Shown: positions 8,257-16,046 of the stretch, in pieces
How positions within the stretch are numbered: the first letter of the stretch is position 1
Layout: every line of letters starts with the position of its first letter
NCBI RefSeq assembly: GCF_003287355.1
Contig: NZ_QMIM01000017.1
Coordinates: forward strand, 36,878-100,877
Direction: 5' to 3'
DNA: 64,000 nt
From: Halorubrum sp. 48-1-W
Lineage (GTDB): Archaea > Halobacteriota > Halobacteria > Halobacteriales > Haloferacaceae
The notes under the pieces: model-generated
Databases searched by the model: none
What the model was told of the DNA's origin: nothing
The model's input: the letters and a program-made list of their open reading frames with translations, nothing else
Made by a program: the position numbers and the translations under genes

Positions 8257-8685
8257 ATGTACCGGGTTCTCATCCCCGTCGGCGACGACACGGAACGGTC
8301 CATGGCCGCGGCGGACGCCGTGAGCGACCTCCCGAACGCCGACGAGGCGGTCGAGGCGGTCGTGGTGAACGTCTTCGAGGAGTTCGACGTCACGGGCGAG
8401 GGCGGTCAGGTGGACTCCGAGGACGTCTGGGACGAGGCGAACTTCCCCGAGAGCGTCCACGCGGTCGTCGAACGCCTCGAATCGGCCGGCGTGACCGCTT
8501 CGAAGCGCCGCGAACACGGCGAGGTGACCGAGGAGATACTCGCCGTCGCCGACGAGATCGACGCCGACGGGATCGTGATGGGCGGACGCAAGCGGAGCCC
8601 CACGGGGAAGGCCCTGTTCGGAAGCACCACCCAGTCGGTGATGCTCTCGGCGGACTGTCCCGTGACGGTCGTGCTCGTCGAGTGA
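8257..8685 (+). CDS. Universal stress protein (UspA family)
   Basis: 142 residues, single Usp domain. It starts MYRVLIPVGDDTERS and ends with the nucleotide-binding signature GGRKRSPTGKALFGSTTQSV, so the ATP-binding G-x2-G-x9-G-S/T pattern is kept. It probably binds ATP. It sits between the FAH gene and the TRAP transporter with its own promoter. UspA proteins often lie next to TRAP or other transporters in haloarchaea. The role is general and unresolved. Confidence 0.9.
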   Translation: MYRVLIPVGDDTERSMAAADAVSDLPNADEAVEAVVVNVFEEFDVTGEGGQVDSEDVWDEANFPESVHAVVERLESAGVTASKRREHGEVTEEILAVADEIDADGIVMGGRKRSPTGKALFGSTTQSVMLSADCPVTVVLVE

Positions 8686-8752
8686 CGTCCGCGCCCGCGG
8701 GACCGTTATCGCTGTCGAATCGATCGAAATGAAATGAAAACCAGAGGAAGTG

Positions 8753-8841
8753 ACTGTTTGTTTAGTTCACTGTGTTATTAATTAACTATTTAATATTGGA
8801 ACAAACAGTTGCATTATTATGTATCCACGTGATGATCACGT
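8753..8841 (+). promoter_or_regulatory. AT-rich promoter with inverted repeats before the TAXI transporter
   Basis: The region is far more AT-rich than its surroundings. An inverted repeat has arms ACTGTTTGTT (8753-8762) and AACAAACAGT (8800-8809), with ttattaattaactatttaatatt between them. A second palindrome, ACGTGAT-G-ATCACGT (8827-8841), lies just before the ATG at 8848. TATA candidates are the central AT tract and gcattattatg (8811-8821). The arrangement suggests regulator binding around the promoter. The regulator is not identified. Confidence 0.55.
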
Positions 8842-8847
8842 TCGAAC

Positions 8848-9999
8848 ATGGCTGACAAAGACGTAAACAGACGCAAGTTCCTGTACGGCACGGCAGCAGT
8901 GGGGGTAACCGGACTGGCCGGGTGTAGCGGCGACGGGGAGACGAACGTGGACGACGACGGCTCCGGCGACGACGGTTCGGGTGACGACGGCTCCGGCGAC
9001 GATGGCTCCGGTGACGACGGCTCCGGCGACGACGGCTCCGGTGACGACGGCTCCGGCGACGAGACCCTGGAGCTTCGTGTCGGGACGTCCGCCGGCGGGA
9101 CCCAGGACGTCGGGTTGGCCGTTGAGCGGGCGGTCAGTGAGGAGAGCGACACCCTCGAGTACTCGACGATCGAGAGCCCGGGATACATCGGGACCATCTA
9201 TCGGATGGCCCAGGAGCAGTTCAACGCGGGCATCACCGACAACAACTCCCTCAACAAGGCGCTCGACGAGGAGGGACAGTTCGACGAACAGTCGGTGTCG
9301 CGGATCCCGTACTACGGCTTCTCTGCGTTCCCGTACAGCATCTACATCGTCGCGCGTGACGGGACGGACATCGAGACGTTCGACGACCTCGCGGGCGCGA
9401 ACGTCTACCCCGCCGAGCCGGGGTACTCGACCCGGGGAACCACCCTCGACGTCTGGTCGCAGGACCCGACCGCCGACGTCTACGAGGAGATGAACATCCA
9501 GGACATGGGCGTCGGCGACGCCCCCGGCGCGATGGAGGAGGGGACGATCGACGCCAGCATCGCCTACGGGACGCCCGGCGTGCGGTACACCGGCTTCGTT
9601 CAGGAGATGGCCTCCCGCGTCGATCTCCACTACGTCGAGCCGACCGACGCGCTCATCGAGTCCGCGGAGTCCTTCTCGGGCGCCGGGACGACGACGACGA
9701 GCTACGACGACTGGCCCATCGTGGACACGGACATCGGCACCGACGAGGTGTTCACCTGGGACCTGGAGGTGCTCTACACGTTCAACCCGGAGGCCGACGC
9801 CGACGCCGTCTACGAGCTGTGCCGCGTCGTCGACGAGCACAACGACGTCGTGAACGAGGGGGAAGCGCAGTTCAACGACTACGAGTCGACGGCCGACATG
9901 CTCGGATACGCTCAAGAGCGGATCCCCGTTCACCCCGGCGCGGTCCAGTACTACCAGGACAACGACGCGTGGGACGACAGCCTCGAGGAAGGCGAGTAA
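8848..9999 (+). CDS. TAXI-type TRAP transporter substrate-binding lipoprotein
   Basis: 383 residues. The N-terminus has a Tat-type twin arginine (NRRKF) and a lipobox ending LAGC with Cys26 as lipidation site, so it is an exported, membrane-anchored binding protein. Residues about 36-71 are a GSGDD repeat linker that tethers the domain. The rest matches TAXI-family extracytoplasmic receptors (RVGTSAGGTQDVG, AFPYSIYIVARDG, DDLAGANVYPAEPG). TAXI receptors deliver acidic organic substrates to a fused permease, which follows 74 bp downstream. Ligand unknown; a carboxylate is likely from family knowledge and from the neighbouring acid-metabolising enzymes. Confidence 0.92.
   Translation: MADKDVNRRKFLYGTAAVGVTGLAGCSGDGETNVDDDGSGDDGSGDDGSGDDGSGDDGSGDDGSGDDGSGDETLELRVGTSAGGTQDVGLAVERAVSEESDTLEYSTIESPGYIGTIYRMAQEQFNAGITDNNSLNKALDEEGQFDEQSVSRIPYYGFSAFPYSIYIVARDGTDIETFDDLAGANVYPAEPGYSTRGTTLDVWSQDPTADVYEEMNIQDMGVGDAPGAMEEGTIDASIAYGTPGVRYTGFVQEMASRVDLHYVEPTDALIESAESFSGAGTTTTSYDDWPIVDTDIGTDEVFTWDLEVLYTFNPEADADAVYELCRVVDEHNDVVNEGEAQFNDYESTADMLGYAQERIPVHPGAVQYYQDNDAWDDSLEEGE
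8952..9062 (+). repeat. 15-bp coding repeat (GSGDD linker)
   Basis: About seven near-identical units of ggctccggcgacgac or its silent variants encode the acidic linker of the lipoprotein. Alternating synonymous changes (ggttcgggt, ggctccggt) show the array is not freshly duplicated. Confidence 0.85.
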
Positions 10000-10073
10000 C
10001 GCCTCCCGAGTTGATTGCCCCGCTTCGATGACGTAGCCGACGAACGACACGACATTTCTATACGATACAACAA

Positions 10074-12065
10074 ATGGATACACAAGCGGAACACACGACC
10101 GGACCGACGGGCTGGCTTCGCGGACTCGATATCACTGTCACGCTCGCCGCTATCGCCTTTTGGGCGATATCGCTCGGGTGGATGTACACACAGACGTGGT
10201 CGACCGTCAGGTACGGCGTGATCTTCGTCGGCGGTATCATGACGGTGTACGCGCTCAACGAGACGAGGGAATCGCTCGAGGACGGTAGCTGGGTCGACGC
10301 CGCGGTGTTACTCCCGTCTGCGGGCGTGTTGATCACGGCGTCGGCGTACTTCTTCGCCAACTTCGACACCGTCTACCTGCTGCGACAGGGGTTCGCCACG
10401 CCACACGAGTACATGCTGGCGCGACTCATCATCGTCTCGCTTCTGTACCTCACCTGGCGCGAGTTCGGGAACCTGTTCTTGGGGCTCGTCGTCGGCGTGA
10501 TGCTGTACGCCATCTTCGGTGACGGCGTTCCCGGCGTCCTCGGACACGCGGGGATGACCGAACTGACGCTACTCCAGGCGCTCGTCACCGACCTGTACGG
10601 GTTCTACGGGTCGCTCACACAGCTGACCGCGTCGTGGATCGCGCCGTTCCTCCTGTACGCCGGGCTGTTGTTCGCGTACGGCGCGTTCGATCTGATCCTC
10701 CGGCTCGCGATCGTCGCGGCCGGCCGGATCCGGTCGGGCGTGGCACAGACGGCCGTGCTCTCCTCGGCGGTCATCGGCTCGATCAACGGCTCCTACACGG
10801 CCAACGCCGCCATGACCGGCTCGTTCACCATCCCGACGATGAAGGAGAGCGGGATGGCCGGCCATCGGGCGGCCGGCATCGAGGCGGTCGCCTCGACGGC
10901 GGGACAGGTGCTCCCGCCGGTGATGGGGGCGTCCGCGTTCGTGATGGCGTCGTACCTCGGCGTGGCGTACCTCGACATCGTGATCGCCGGGATGGTTCCC
11001 GCGGCCATCCTGGTCGCGTCCATCGCCATCGCGGTCCACTACACCGCGATCAGCGACGCGAGCGACCAGGACATGGAGTTCTCCGAGTTCTTCGACGAGG
11101 AGATGACCTCGAGCCAGAAGGTCGTCGAGGGACTCAGGTTCGGGATCCCGTTCGGCGTCCTGATCTACTACCTCGGCATCGCCCAGTACACGGTGATGAC
11201 CTCGGCGATGTACACCGTCTTCGCGATGGTCCTCACCGGCGTCCTGATGCCGCCAGTACAGCGGCTCGTCGACGGCTCGGAGACGTCCGCCGGCGCGGAG
11301 TTCGTCGCGCAGGTCAAGAACACGATCCACGGGTTCCGCCGCGGGGCCATCATCCTCGCGCCGATCGCGATCATCCTCGTGGTGGTGAGCGGCGTCGTGA
11401 ACCTCTTCTCGACGACCGGCGTCCCCGCGAAGATCGCGCTCCTGATGATCAACCTCTCGGGCGGCGTCCTGCTCTTCGCCGTCCTGCTCGGGATGGCGGT
11501 CGCCATCGTAATGGGCGTCGGCATGCCGACGGTCGCCGCGTACGTCATCGTGGCCATCCTCATCGTTCCGACGTTCGTCGCCGACTTCGGGATCGCCCGC
11601 GAGACGGCACACTACACGATGTTCTACGCGGCGATCCTCGCCGGGATCACGCCACCGGTCGCGACCGCGGCGGTGGTCGCGGCCGGGATAGCGGAGGCGA
11701 ACTTCTGGCGGACCTGCGGGGCTGCCCTGAAGATCGCCGCGCCGCTCTTCGTGTTACCCGTCGCGTTCGTCTACAACCCGGGGCTGATCTCGATGTCGCC
11801 GGACGGGAACACGCTGTTCCTCGGCGCGCTGGTGATGCTGGGCGCGATCGCGATCATCTACGGGTTGAACTACCCGTTCGAGCTGTCCATCGGCCGGATC
11901 ACGCTCGTTCGCGTCGGACTGACGGTGCTCGGCGTCCTGATCATGACGTTCCCGATGCTCGCGGTGAAGCTCGGCGGGATCGCCGTCTTCGTCGCCGTCT
12001 TCGTCGGCGAGAAGGTGATGGTGCGCGGAATGGACCTGCCGTTCGGATCGGGGGTGAACCAATGA
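10074..12065 (+). CDS. TRAP transporter permease, DctQ-DctM fusion (TAXI type)
   Basis: 663 residues with many transmembrane segments. The N-terminal quarter corresponds to the small DctQ-type part and the rest to the large DctM-type permease, as is usual for TAXI systems. The TAXI-TRAP permease motif region NGSYTANAAMTGSFTIPTMKESG and the later GVGMPTVAAYVIVAILIVP and ITPPVATAAVVAAGIA are recognisable. It drives substrate uptake with an ion gradient, Na+ in characterised TRAP systems. A TATA-like tttctatac lies 15-25 bp upstream, so it may have its own promoter besides read-through. Its stop overlaps the next gene (ATGA). Confidence 0.93.
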   Translation: MDTQAEHTTGPTGWLRGLDITVTLAAIAFWAISLGWMYTQTWSTVRYGVIFVGGIMTVYALNETRESLEDGSWVDAAVLLPSAGVLITASAYFFANFDTVYLLRQGFATPHEYMLARLIIVSLLYLTWREFGNLFLGLVVGVMLYAIFGDGVPGVLGHAGMTELTLLQALVTDLYGFYGSLTQLTASWIAPFLLYAGLLFAYGAFDLILRLAIVAAGRIRSGVAQTAVLSSAVIGSINGSYTANAAMTGSFTIPTMKESGMAGHRAAGIEAVASTAGQVLPPVMGASAFVMASYLGVAYLDIVIAGMVPAAILVASIAIAVHYTAISDASDQDMEFSEFFDEEMTSSQKVVEGLRFGIPFGVLIYYLGIAQYTVMTSAMYTVFAMVLTGVLMPPVQRLVDGSETSAGAEFVAQVKNTIHGFRRGAIILAPIAIILVVVSGVVNLFSTTGVPAKIALLMINLSGGVLLFAVLLGMAVAIVMGVGMPTVAAYVIVAILIVPTFVADFGIARETAHYTMFYAAILAGITPPVATAAVVAAGIAEANFWRTCGAALKIAAPLFVLPVAFVYNPGLISMSPDGNTLFLGALVMLGAIAIIYGLNYPFELSIGRITLVRVGLTVLGVLIMTFPMLAVKLGGIAVFVAVFVGEKVMVRGMDLPFGSGVNQ

Positions 12066-12307
12066 GCTCGACGAAGGACTCCACCGAGGACCAGATCGAC
12101 ACCTCGGAGGTCGGCGGCCTCGAAGAGATCGTTCCGGAACCGCTCATGCCCGTCTGGAAGCGGATCGAGTTGATCCAGCAGTTCCGTGAGACGCACGGCG
12201 ACACCTACGTGACGGTCTTCGAGGTGCTCACGGCCATCGTTCTCGCCCTCGGCTACCTCTGGTGGGCGTACATCTACTTCATCGGCGACAACGTCGTGAC
12301 GATCTGA
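12062..12307 (+). CDS. Small single-pass membrane protein coupled to the TRAP permease
   Basis: 81 residues. The N-terminal about 45 residues are acidic and soluble; then come KRIELIQQFRETHG and one hydrophobic segment (VFEVLTAIVLALGYLWWAYIYFIG) near the C-terminus. The ATG overlaps the permease stop (12062-12065), so it is almost certainly made with the transporter. TAXI systems normally need only a receptor and a fused permease, so this may be an accessory subunit. I know no assigned function. Confidence 0.75.
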   Translation: MSSTKDSTEDQIDTSEVGGLEEIVPEPLMPVWKRIELIQQFRETHGDTYVTVFEVLTAIVLALGYLWWAYIYFIGDNVVTI

Positions 12308-12334
12308 GGGCCGTCGAAGCTTCCTCCGGGAGGG

Positions 12335-12520
12335 TTAGTCTTCCGCCCAGTAGAACAACGACTCCGTGTCGGCGTCACAGCCCGGACACGTCGACGGAAG
12401 CGGTCCGCGAAGACGACCCATCTCGCCACAGGAGCCACACCGCCACATCGCGTATCGCGTCCCGGTGACGTCGACGATCCGACGAGTGCCGTCGTCCCCC
12501 GCCCGATCGGGGGTGCTCAC
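12335..12520 (-). CDS. Rubredoxin-like zinc ribbon protein
   Basis: 61 residues with two knuckles, WRCGSCGEMGRL and STCPGCDADTESL, ending LFYWAED. This is a typical small haloarchaeal rubredoxin-like or zinc-ribbon protein (DUF7130-like). The GTG start at 12520 overlaps the stop of the upstream DUF5789 gene (GTGA), so the two form an operon. A role in metal or redox binding, or as a nucleic-acid or protein adaptor, is possible but unproven. Confidence 0.8.
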   Translation of the reverse strand: MSTPDRAGDDGTRRIVDVTGTRYAMWRCGSCGEMGRLRGPLPSTCPGCDADTESLFYWAED

Positions 12521-12801
12521 GCGTCCCCGTCGGACTGGAAGGGTTCGCCGACCGCACGTCGGGGAAGCCGACTCATCAGCTCCGTTCTGAGTTCCTCTGC
12601 GGACGCGAACTCGGCCGCGTCCGACCCGCTCACAGTCTCGCCGAGGTTGACTTCGCCGTCCGCGAGCCGAACCGTCACGTCCTCACACGCCGCTGCGACC
12701 GTCGAGGGATCCGTGGGGTACTCGAGTTCCGAGAGGACGCCGTCGAGTCGATTTAACCTGATCGTTCGTGTCATTAGGTCCGTAACGTCTTCTAACGACA
12801 T
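12517..12801 (-). CDS. DUF5789 family protein
   Basis: 94 residues. The sequence RLNRLDGVLSELEYPTDPS, DVTVRLADGEVNLGETV and the ending LPRRAVGEPFQSDGD match the haloarchaeal DUF5789 family as I know it. No catalytic motif is seen. The start is the ATG at 12801 (MSLEDVTDLMTRT). It is followed with a 4-bp overlap by the zinc-ribbon gene. Function unknown. Confidence 0.75.
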   Translation of the reverse strand: MSLEDVTDLMTRTIRLNRLDGVLSELEYPTDPSTVAAACEDVTVRLADGEVNLGETVSGSDAAEFASAEELRTELMSRLPRRAVGEPFQSDGDA

Positions 12802-12843
12802 GAACGTATCCCCCGTGGATGGTCTCGGGAGCGTTCCCGGGTG

Positions 12844-12851
12844 TTTATTTT
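12844..12851 (+). promoter_or_regulatory. TATA-like box of the Dam-type methylase gene
   Basis: gtgtttattttcg, core TTTATTTT, ends 26 bp before the ATG at 12878 and supports that start over in-frame codons upstream. Confidence 0.6.
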
Positions 12852-12877
12852 CGACCGGAGCCGACCGTCGACATCGC

Positions 12878-13807
12878 ATGGTCGAGCCGATACTCAAGTG
12901 GGCCGGCGGGAAACGACAGCTCCTCGACGCGCTGTACGCGCGGTTCCCCGAGTCGTTCGACCGGTACCACGAGCCCTTCGTGGGCGGCGGGGCGGTCTTC
13001 TTCGACCTCGAACCCGCGTCGGGAACGATCAACGACGTGAACCCCCGACTGGTCTCGCTGTACGAGCGGGTCCGCGACGAGCCCGACCGTCTCATCGAGC
13101 GGCTGGAGGAGTTCGCGGACCCCGAGTCGGCCCCCGATCCGGACCTCCCCTACGCGGAGACCACCCAGCGCGGCCGCGAGGTGGGGAACTACTACTACCA
13201 GCAGCGTGCGCGGTTCAACGACCGGCCGTACACCGGCGAGTACGACCCCCTCGAGGAGGCCGCACTCTTCGTGTACCTGAACCGTACCTGCTATAACGGC
13301 CTCTACCGTGAGAACGCCGACGGCGGGTTCAACGTCCCGATCGGCCGGTACGCGGACCCGAACTGGGTCAACGGCGGCCGGATCCGACGGGCGAGCGAGG
13401 CGCTCGAGCACGTCGCGGTATCCAACCGCGACTTCGAGTACGTCCTCGACGCCGCCGAGCCGGGCGATCTGGTGTACTTCGACCCCCCGTACGAGCCGAT
13501 GAGCCCGACCGCCGATTTCACCGCGTACAGCGCGGACGGGTTCGATCGCGAGGACCAGGAACGCCTGCTCGAAGTCGCGAGAACGCTCGACGACCGGGGC
13601 GTGAACGTCCTCGTCTCGAACAGCGGCGTGACGTACGACCGCTACGTCGAGGCCGGGTTCCACGTCGACACCGTGGACGCGACCCGCGCGATCAACAGCG
13701 ACGCCGACGGCCGAGACGCCGTCGACGAGGTGATCGCGACGAACGTCTCCGAACCCGCCCGCCGTGACGCCGGACAGCGCGCGTTGTCGACGTTCGATGG
13801 CCGGTGA
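12878..13807 (+). CDS. dam: DNA adenine methyltransferase, D12 class (Dam-like)
   Basis: 309 residues. D12-class motifs appear in order: LKWAGGKRQLL (AdoMet-related N-terminal motif), YHEPFVGGGAVFFDL (motif I) and LVYFDPPYEP (catalytic DPPY). The family methylates adenine N6, often in GATC. No restriction endonuclease or specificity subunit lies nearby, so it appears solitary. It could mark DNA for repair or regulation, protect against a distant restriction system, or derive from a mobile element. GC content matches the neighbours, which argues against very recent transfer. Target site is inferred from family only. Confidence 0.88.
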   Translation: MVEPILKWAGGKRQLLDALYARFPESFDRYHEPFVGGGAVFFDLEPASGTINDVNPRLVSLYERVRDEPDRLIERLEEFADPESAPDPDLPYAETTQRGREVGNYYYQQRARFNDRPYTGEYDPLEEAALFVYLNRTCYNGLYRENADGGFNVPIGRYADPNWVNGGRIRRASEALEHVAVSNRDFEYVLDAAEPGDLVYFDPPYEPMSPTADFTAYSADGFDREDQERLLEVARTLDDRGVNVLVSNSGVTYDRYVEAGFHVDTVDATRAINSDADGRDAVDEVIATNVSEPARRDAGQRALSTFDGR

Positions 13808-13904
13808 CCCATCCGTCGCCCGCCGACGCCCCCTCTGACCCGACGAAACAGTCGAGGTCCGCCATTCGACGGGCTTTTTGACCTTCCCCGCCGTCGGGTC
13901 GGGT

Positions 13905-14354
13905 ATGACGAAGCTCGACATCGATCTCGTTCTCGTGCCCGTCGACGGCAGCGAGGCGTCCCACGAGGCCGTCGATTACGCGATCGGGATCGCGAGCGAG
14001 TACGGCGCGAGCGTCCACGCGCTGTACGTGCTCGACGAGGGGGTCGTCCGGGCGTTGGAGTCCGGAGCGGTAGACGAACGCGACGTCGCCGAGGACACCG
14101 CGGCCTTCACCGCGTCGGTCGCGGACCGCGCCGAGGAGGCCGGCGTCGACCACAGCAACTCCATGGCGTACGGCTTCTCGACCGAAGTGAAGACTGTCCA
14201 CCCCGGAAGCGTCGTCCTCGACACCGCCGAGGAGCTCGAGTCGGACTTCATCGTCGTCCCGCGCGAGCCGGTCACCGGCGAACCGGGACAAGTGCTCGAG
14301 AAGGCCGCGGAGTACGTCCTGCTGTACGCGAGCCAGCCGGTCCTCTCGGTGTGA
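13905..14354 (+). CDS. Universal stress protein (UspA family)
   Basis: 149 residues starting MTKLDIDLVLVPVDGSEASHEAVDYA. The C-terminal half (SDFIVVPREPVTGEPGQVLEKAAEYVL) lacks the clean ATP-binding glycine and serine pattern of the other Usp proteins here, so it may be a non-nucleotide-binding type. A TATA-like ctttttg lies about 25 bp upstream of 13905 and supports this start. Its stop overlaps the GTG of the DUF63 gene (GTGA). Confidence 0.85.
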   Translation: MTKLDIDLVLVPVDGSEASHEAVDYAIGIASEYGASVHALYVLDEGVVRALESGAVDERDVAEDTAAFTASVADRAEEAGVDHSNSMAYGFSTEVKTVHPGSVVLDTAEELESDFIVVPREPVTGEPGQVLEKAAEYVLLYASQPVLSV

Positions 14355-15211
14355 TCGCGACGCGTTCGGCGGCGACGGCCGTGCTCCCCGCGACGCTCGT
14401 CGACCTCCCGTTCCTCCCGGCGGGGACGACGCTCCCCCCGCTCCCGTACCTCCTCGTCGTCCTCGTCGCGGGCGGCGGGGTCGCGATCGCGATCCGCCAC
14501 AGCCGACCTACCGTCACCGCTGTACACGTGCTCGCGTTGACCCCGTGGGTCGTTCTCGGGTCCGCGCTCCACGTCCTGTACGTCGTCGGCGCCCTCCCCG
14601 GTCTCCTCGCCCCGCTCGGCGGGTCGCCAACGGTGTACCTGACGGTTGGAACGCTCGCGGGTGCAACCTGGCTGGCTGTGGGGTCGGCCGTCGACGACGG
14701 ACGCGTCCCGGTCGCCGTCGCCGCCGTCGGGACATGCCTCGTCGTCCCCGCCGTCGCGGCCGCGCTCGGCACCGGCGTCTCCGGGTCGGGGGCGTCGTGG
14801 TCGGCGGTCGCGGTGCTCGCGTCGGTTCCGATCGCGGCGCTCGTCTGGTGGACGCTCGGTCGGCTCGAACCGGGGACCGCCGTGACCGGTGGCGTCGGCG
14901 CGCTCGCCGTGTACGGACACGCACTCGACGGCGTCTCGACGGCGATCGGGGTGACCCAGCTCGGCTTCGGCGAGCGTAGCCCGCTCTCGCGGGTCATCCT
15001 CGAGCTGGGCGGCGTGCCGTCGGTGCCGGTTCTCGGCGAGGGGTGGCTGTTCCTCCTCGTCAAGCTGGCCGTCGCGAGCGCCGTCGTCTCCCTTTTCGTC
15101 CCGTACGTCCGCGATGAACCCGCGGAGGGACTGCTCCTCTTGGGATTCGTCGCCGCCGTCGGGCTCGGTCCGGCCGTACACAACCTGCTTCTGTTCACCG
15201 TCACCGCCTGA
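14351..15211 (+). CDS. DUF63 family membrane protein
   Basis: 286 residues with about eight hydrophobic segments. The GHALDGVSTAIGV and GEGWLFLLVKLAVA segments match the archaeal DUF63 integral membrane family, whose HxxDGxxT pattern is conserved. Function unknown; the conserved His and Asp in the membrane are reminiscent of an intramembrane enzyme, but this is speculation. GTG start by 4-bp overlap with the UspA gene. Confidence 0.85.
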   Translation: MIATRSAATAVLPATLVDLPFLPAGTTLPPLPYLLVVLVAGGGVAIAIRHSRPTVTAVHVLALTPWVVLGSALHVLYVVGALPGLLAPLGGSPTVYLTVGTLAGATWLAVGSAVDDGRVPVAVAAVGTCLVVPAVAAALGTGVSGSGASWSAVAVLASVPIAALVWWTLGRLEPGTAVTGGVGALAVYGHALDGVSTAIGVTQLGFGERSPLSRVILELGGVPSVPVLGEGWLFLLVKLAVASAVVSLFVPYVRDEPAEGLLLLGFVAAVGLGPAVHNLLLFTVTA

Positions 15212-15383
15212 CGGTGATGCCGTGGCTCACGCGGAGGGTCGTGGATCGTCGACGCTCCGCGAGGTCGGCGGCGGTCGGCGGAAAACGAGACGGTCCCGGA
15301 GCGCGGGTCCGGGAAGACGGGCCCGGCGAACGGGTCCGGGAAGCGGGGATCGGACGGGGGCAGTCCCGGGGAACGGCGGCGGC

Positions 15384-15962
15384 TCAGTCCTCCTCGACGA
15401 CCTCGGGGTCCTCGATGGCGGACTGGAGCGAGTCGAGGCCGTTGACCCACTCGGAGACGAGGCCGTACTCCAGCTCGTCGACGAGGGCCATGTCGAGCCG
15501 TTCGCCGTCGATGACGCGCGTGCCGGCCTGGACGACGTACCCCAACGCGGCGTCGAGGTCCTCGTCGGCCTCGGCGTCGGCGGCCGCGTGGACGAACTCG
15601 TCGACGTCGCCCTCGACGACGCCACCGACGACGAACTCCTCCGCAGCGTAGAAGACGGGGACGAGCGAGGTCTGGACCCCGTCGATGAGCATGGTCTTGT
15701 CCTCGTCCTCGAAGGAGACCTCCGCGAGGACGATGTCGCTGACGTCCCGGATCTCCTCGACGGCGCGCTCCTCGTCGATGCGCCCCTCCTCCAGCGCTGC
15801 GAGGACCTTCGCGATCGCGATCGCGGCGTCGTCCTGGAGGTTCAAGAGCAGGCGCGCGGAGTCTTCGTTTTCCGGATCGAGCTCCTCGTCGGCGAGCCTG
15901 TCGAGCCAGTTCTGCCAGCGCTCCTCGGAGTAGAACGTCTCAACCGCCTCGTCCTCGGTCAT
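15384..15962 (-). CDS. DUF2150 family protein
   Basis: 192 residues, highly acidic, mostly helical. The opening TEDEAVETFYSEERWQNWLDRL and LLNLQDDAAIAIAKVLAAL are typical of haloarchaeal DUF2150. The ATG at 15962 was preferred over 15989 because MTEDEAVETFY is the family N-terminus. Function unknown. The 172 bp between it and the DUF63 stop (15212-15383) hold only a short imperfect duplication of a cgggtccggga element. Confidence 0.85.
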   Translation of the reverse strand: MTEDEAVETFYSEERWQNWLDRLADEELDPENEDSARLLLNLQDDAAIAIAKVLAALEEGRIDEERAVEEIRDVSDIVLAEVSFEDEDKTMLIDGVQTSLVPVFYAAEEFVVGGVVEGDVDEFVHAAADAEADEDLDAALGYVVQAGTRVIDGERLDMALVDELEYGLVSEWVNGLDSLQSAIEDPEVVEED

Positions 15963-16046
15963 ACCCCATACCTCTCCCGGACGACTCAAAGGCCTTTCTT
16001 ATCTGTCCCCCCGAGAGACGCCGTGACACTCGGCTGAGAACCGATC

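Noticed and set aside
8819..8866. 15-codon frame starting at ATG 8819 before the TAXI gene as a fourth micro-ORF
   Set aside because: It runs about 20 bp into the TAXI coding region and does not end in the ATGA/GTGA overlap seen in the other three; the palindrome there explains the sequence better.
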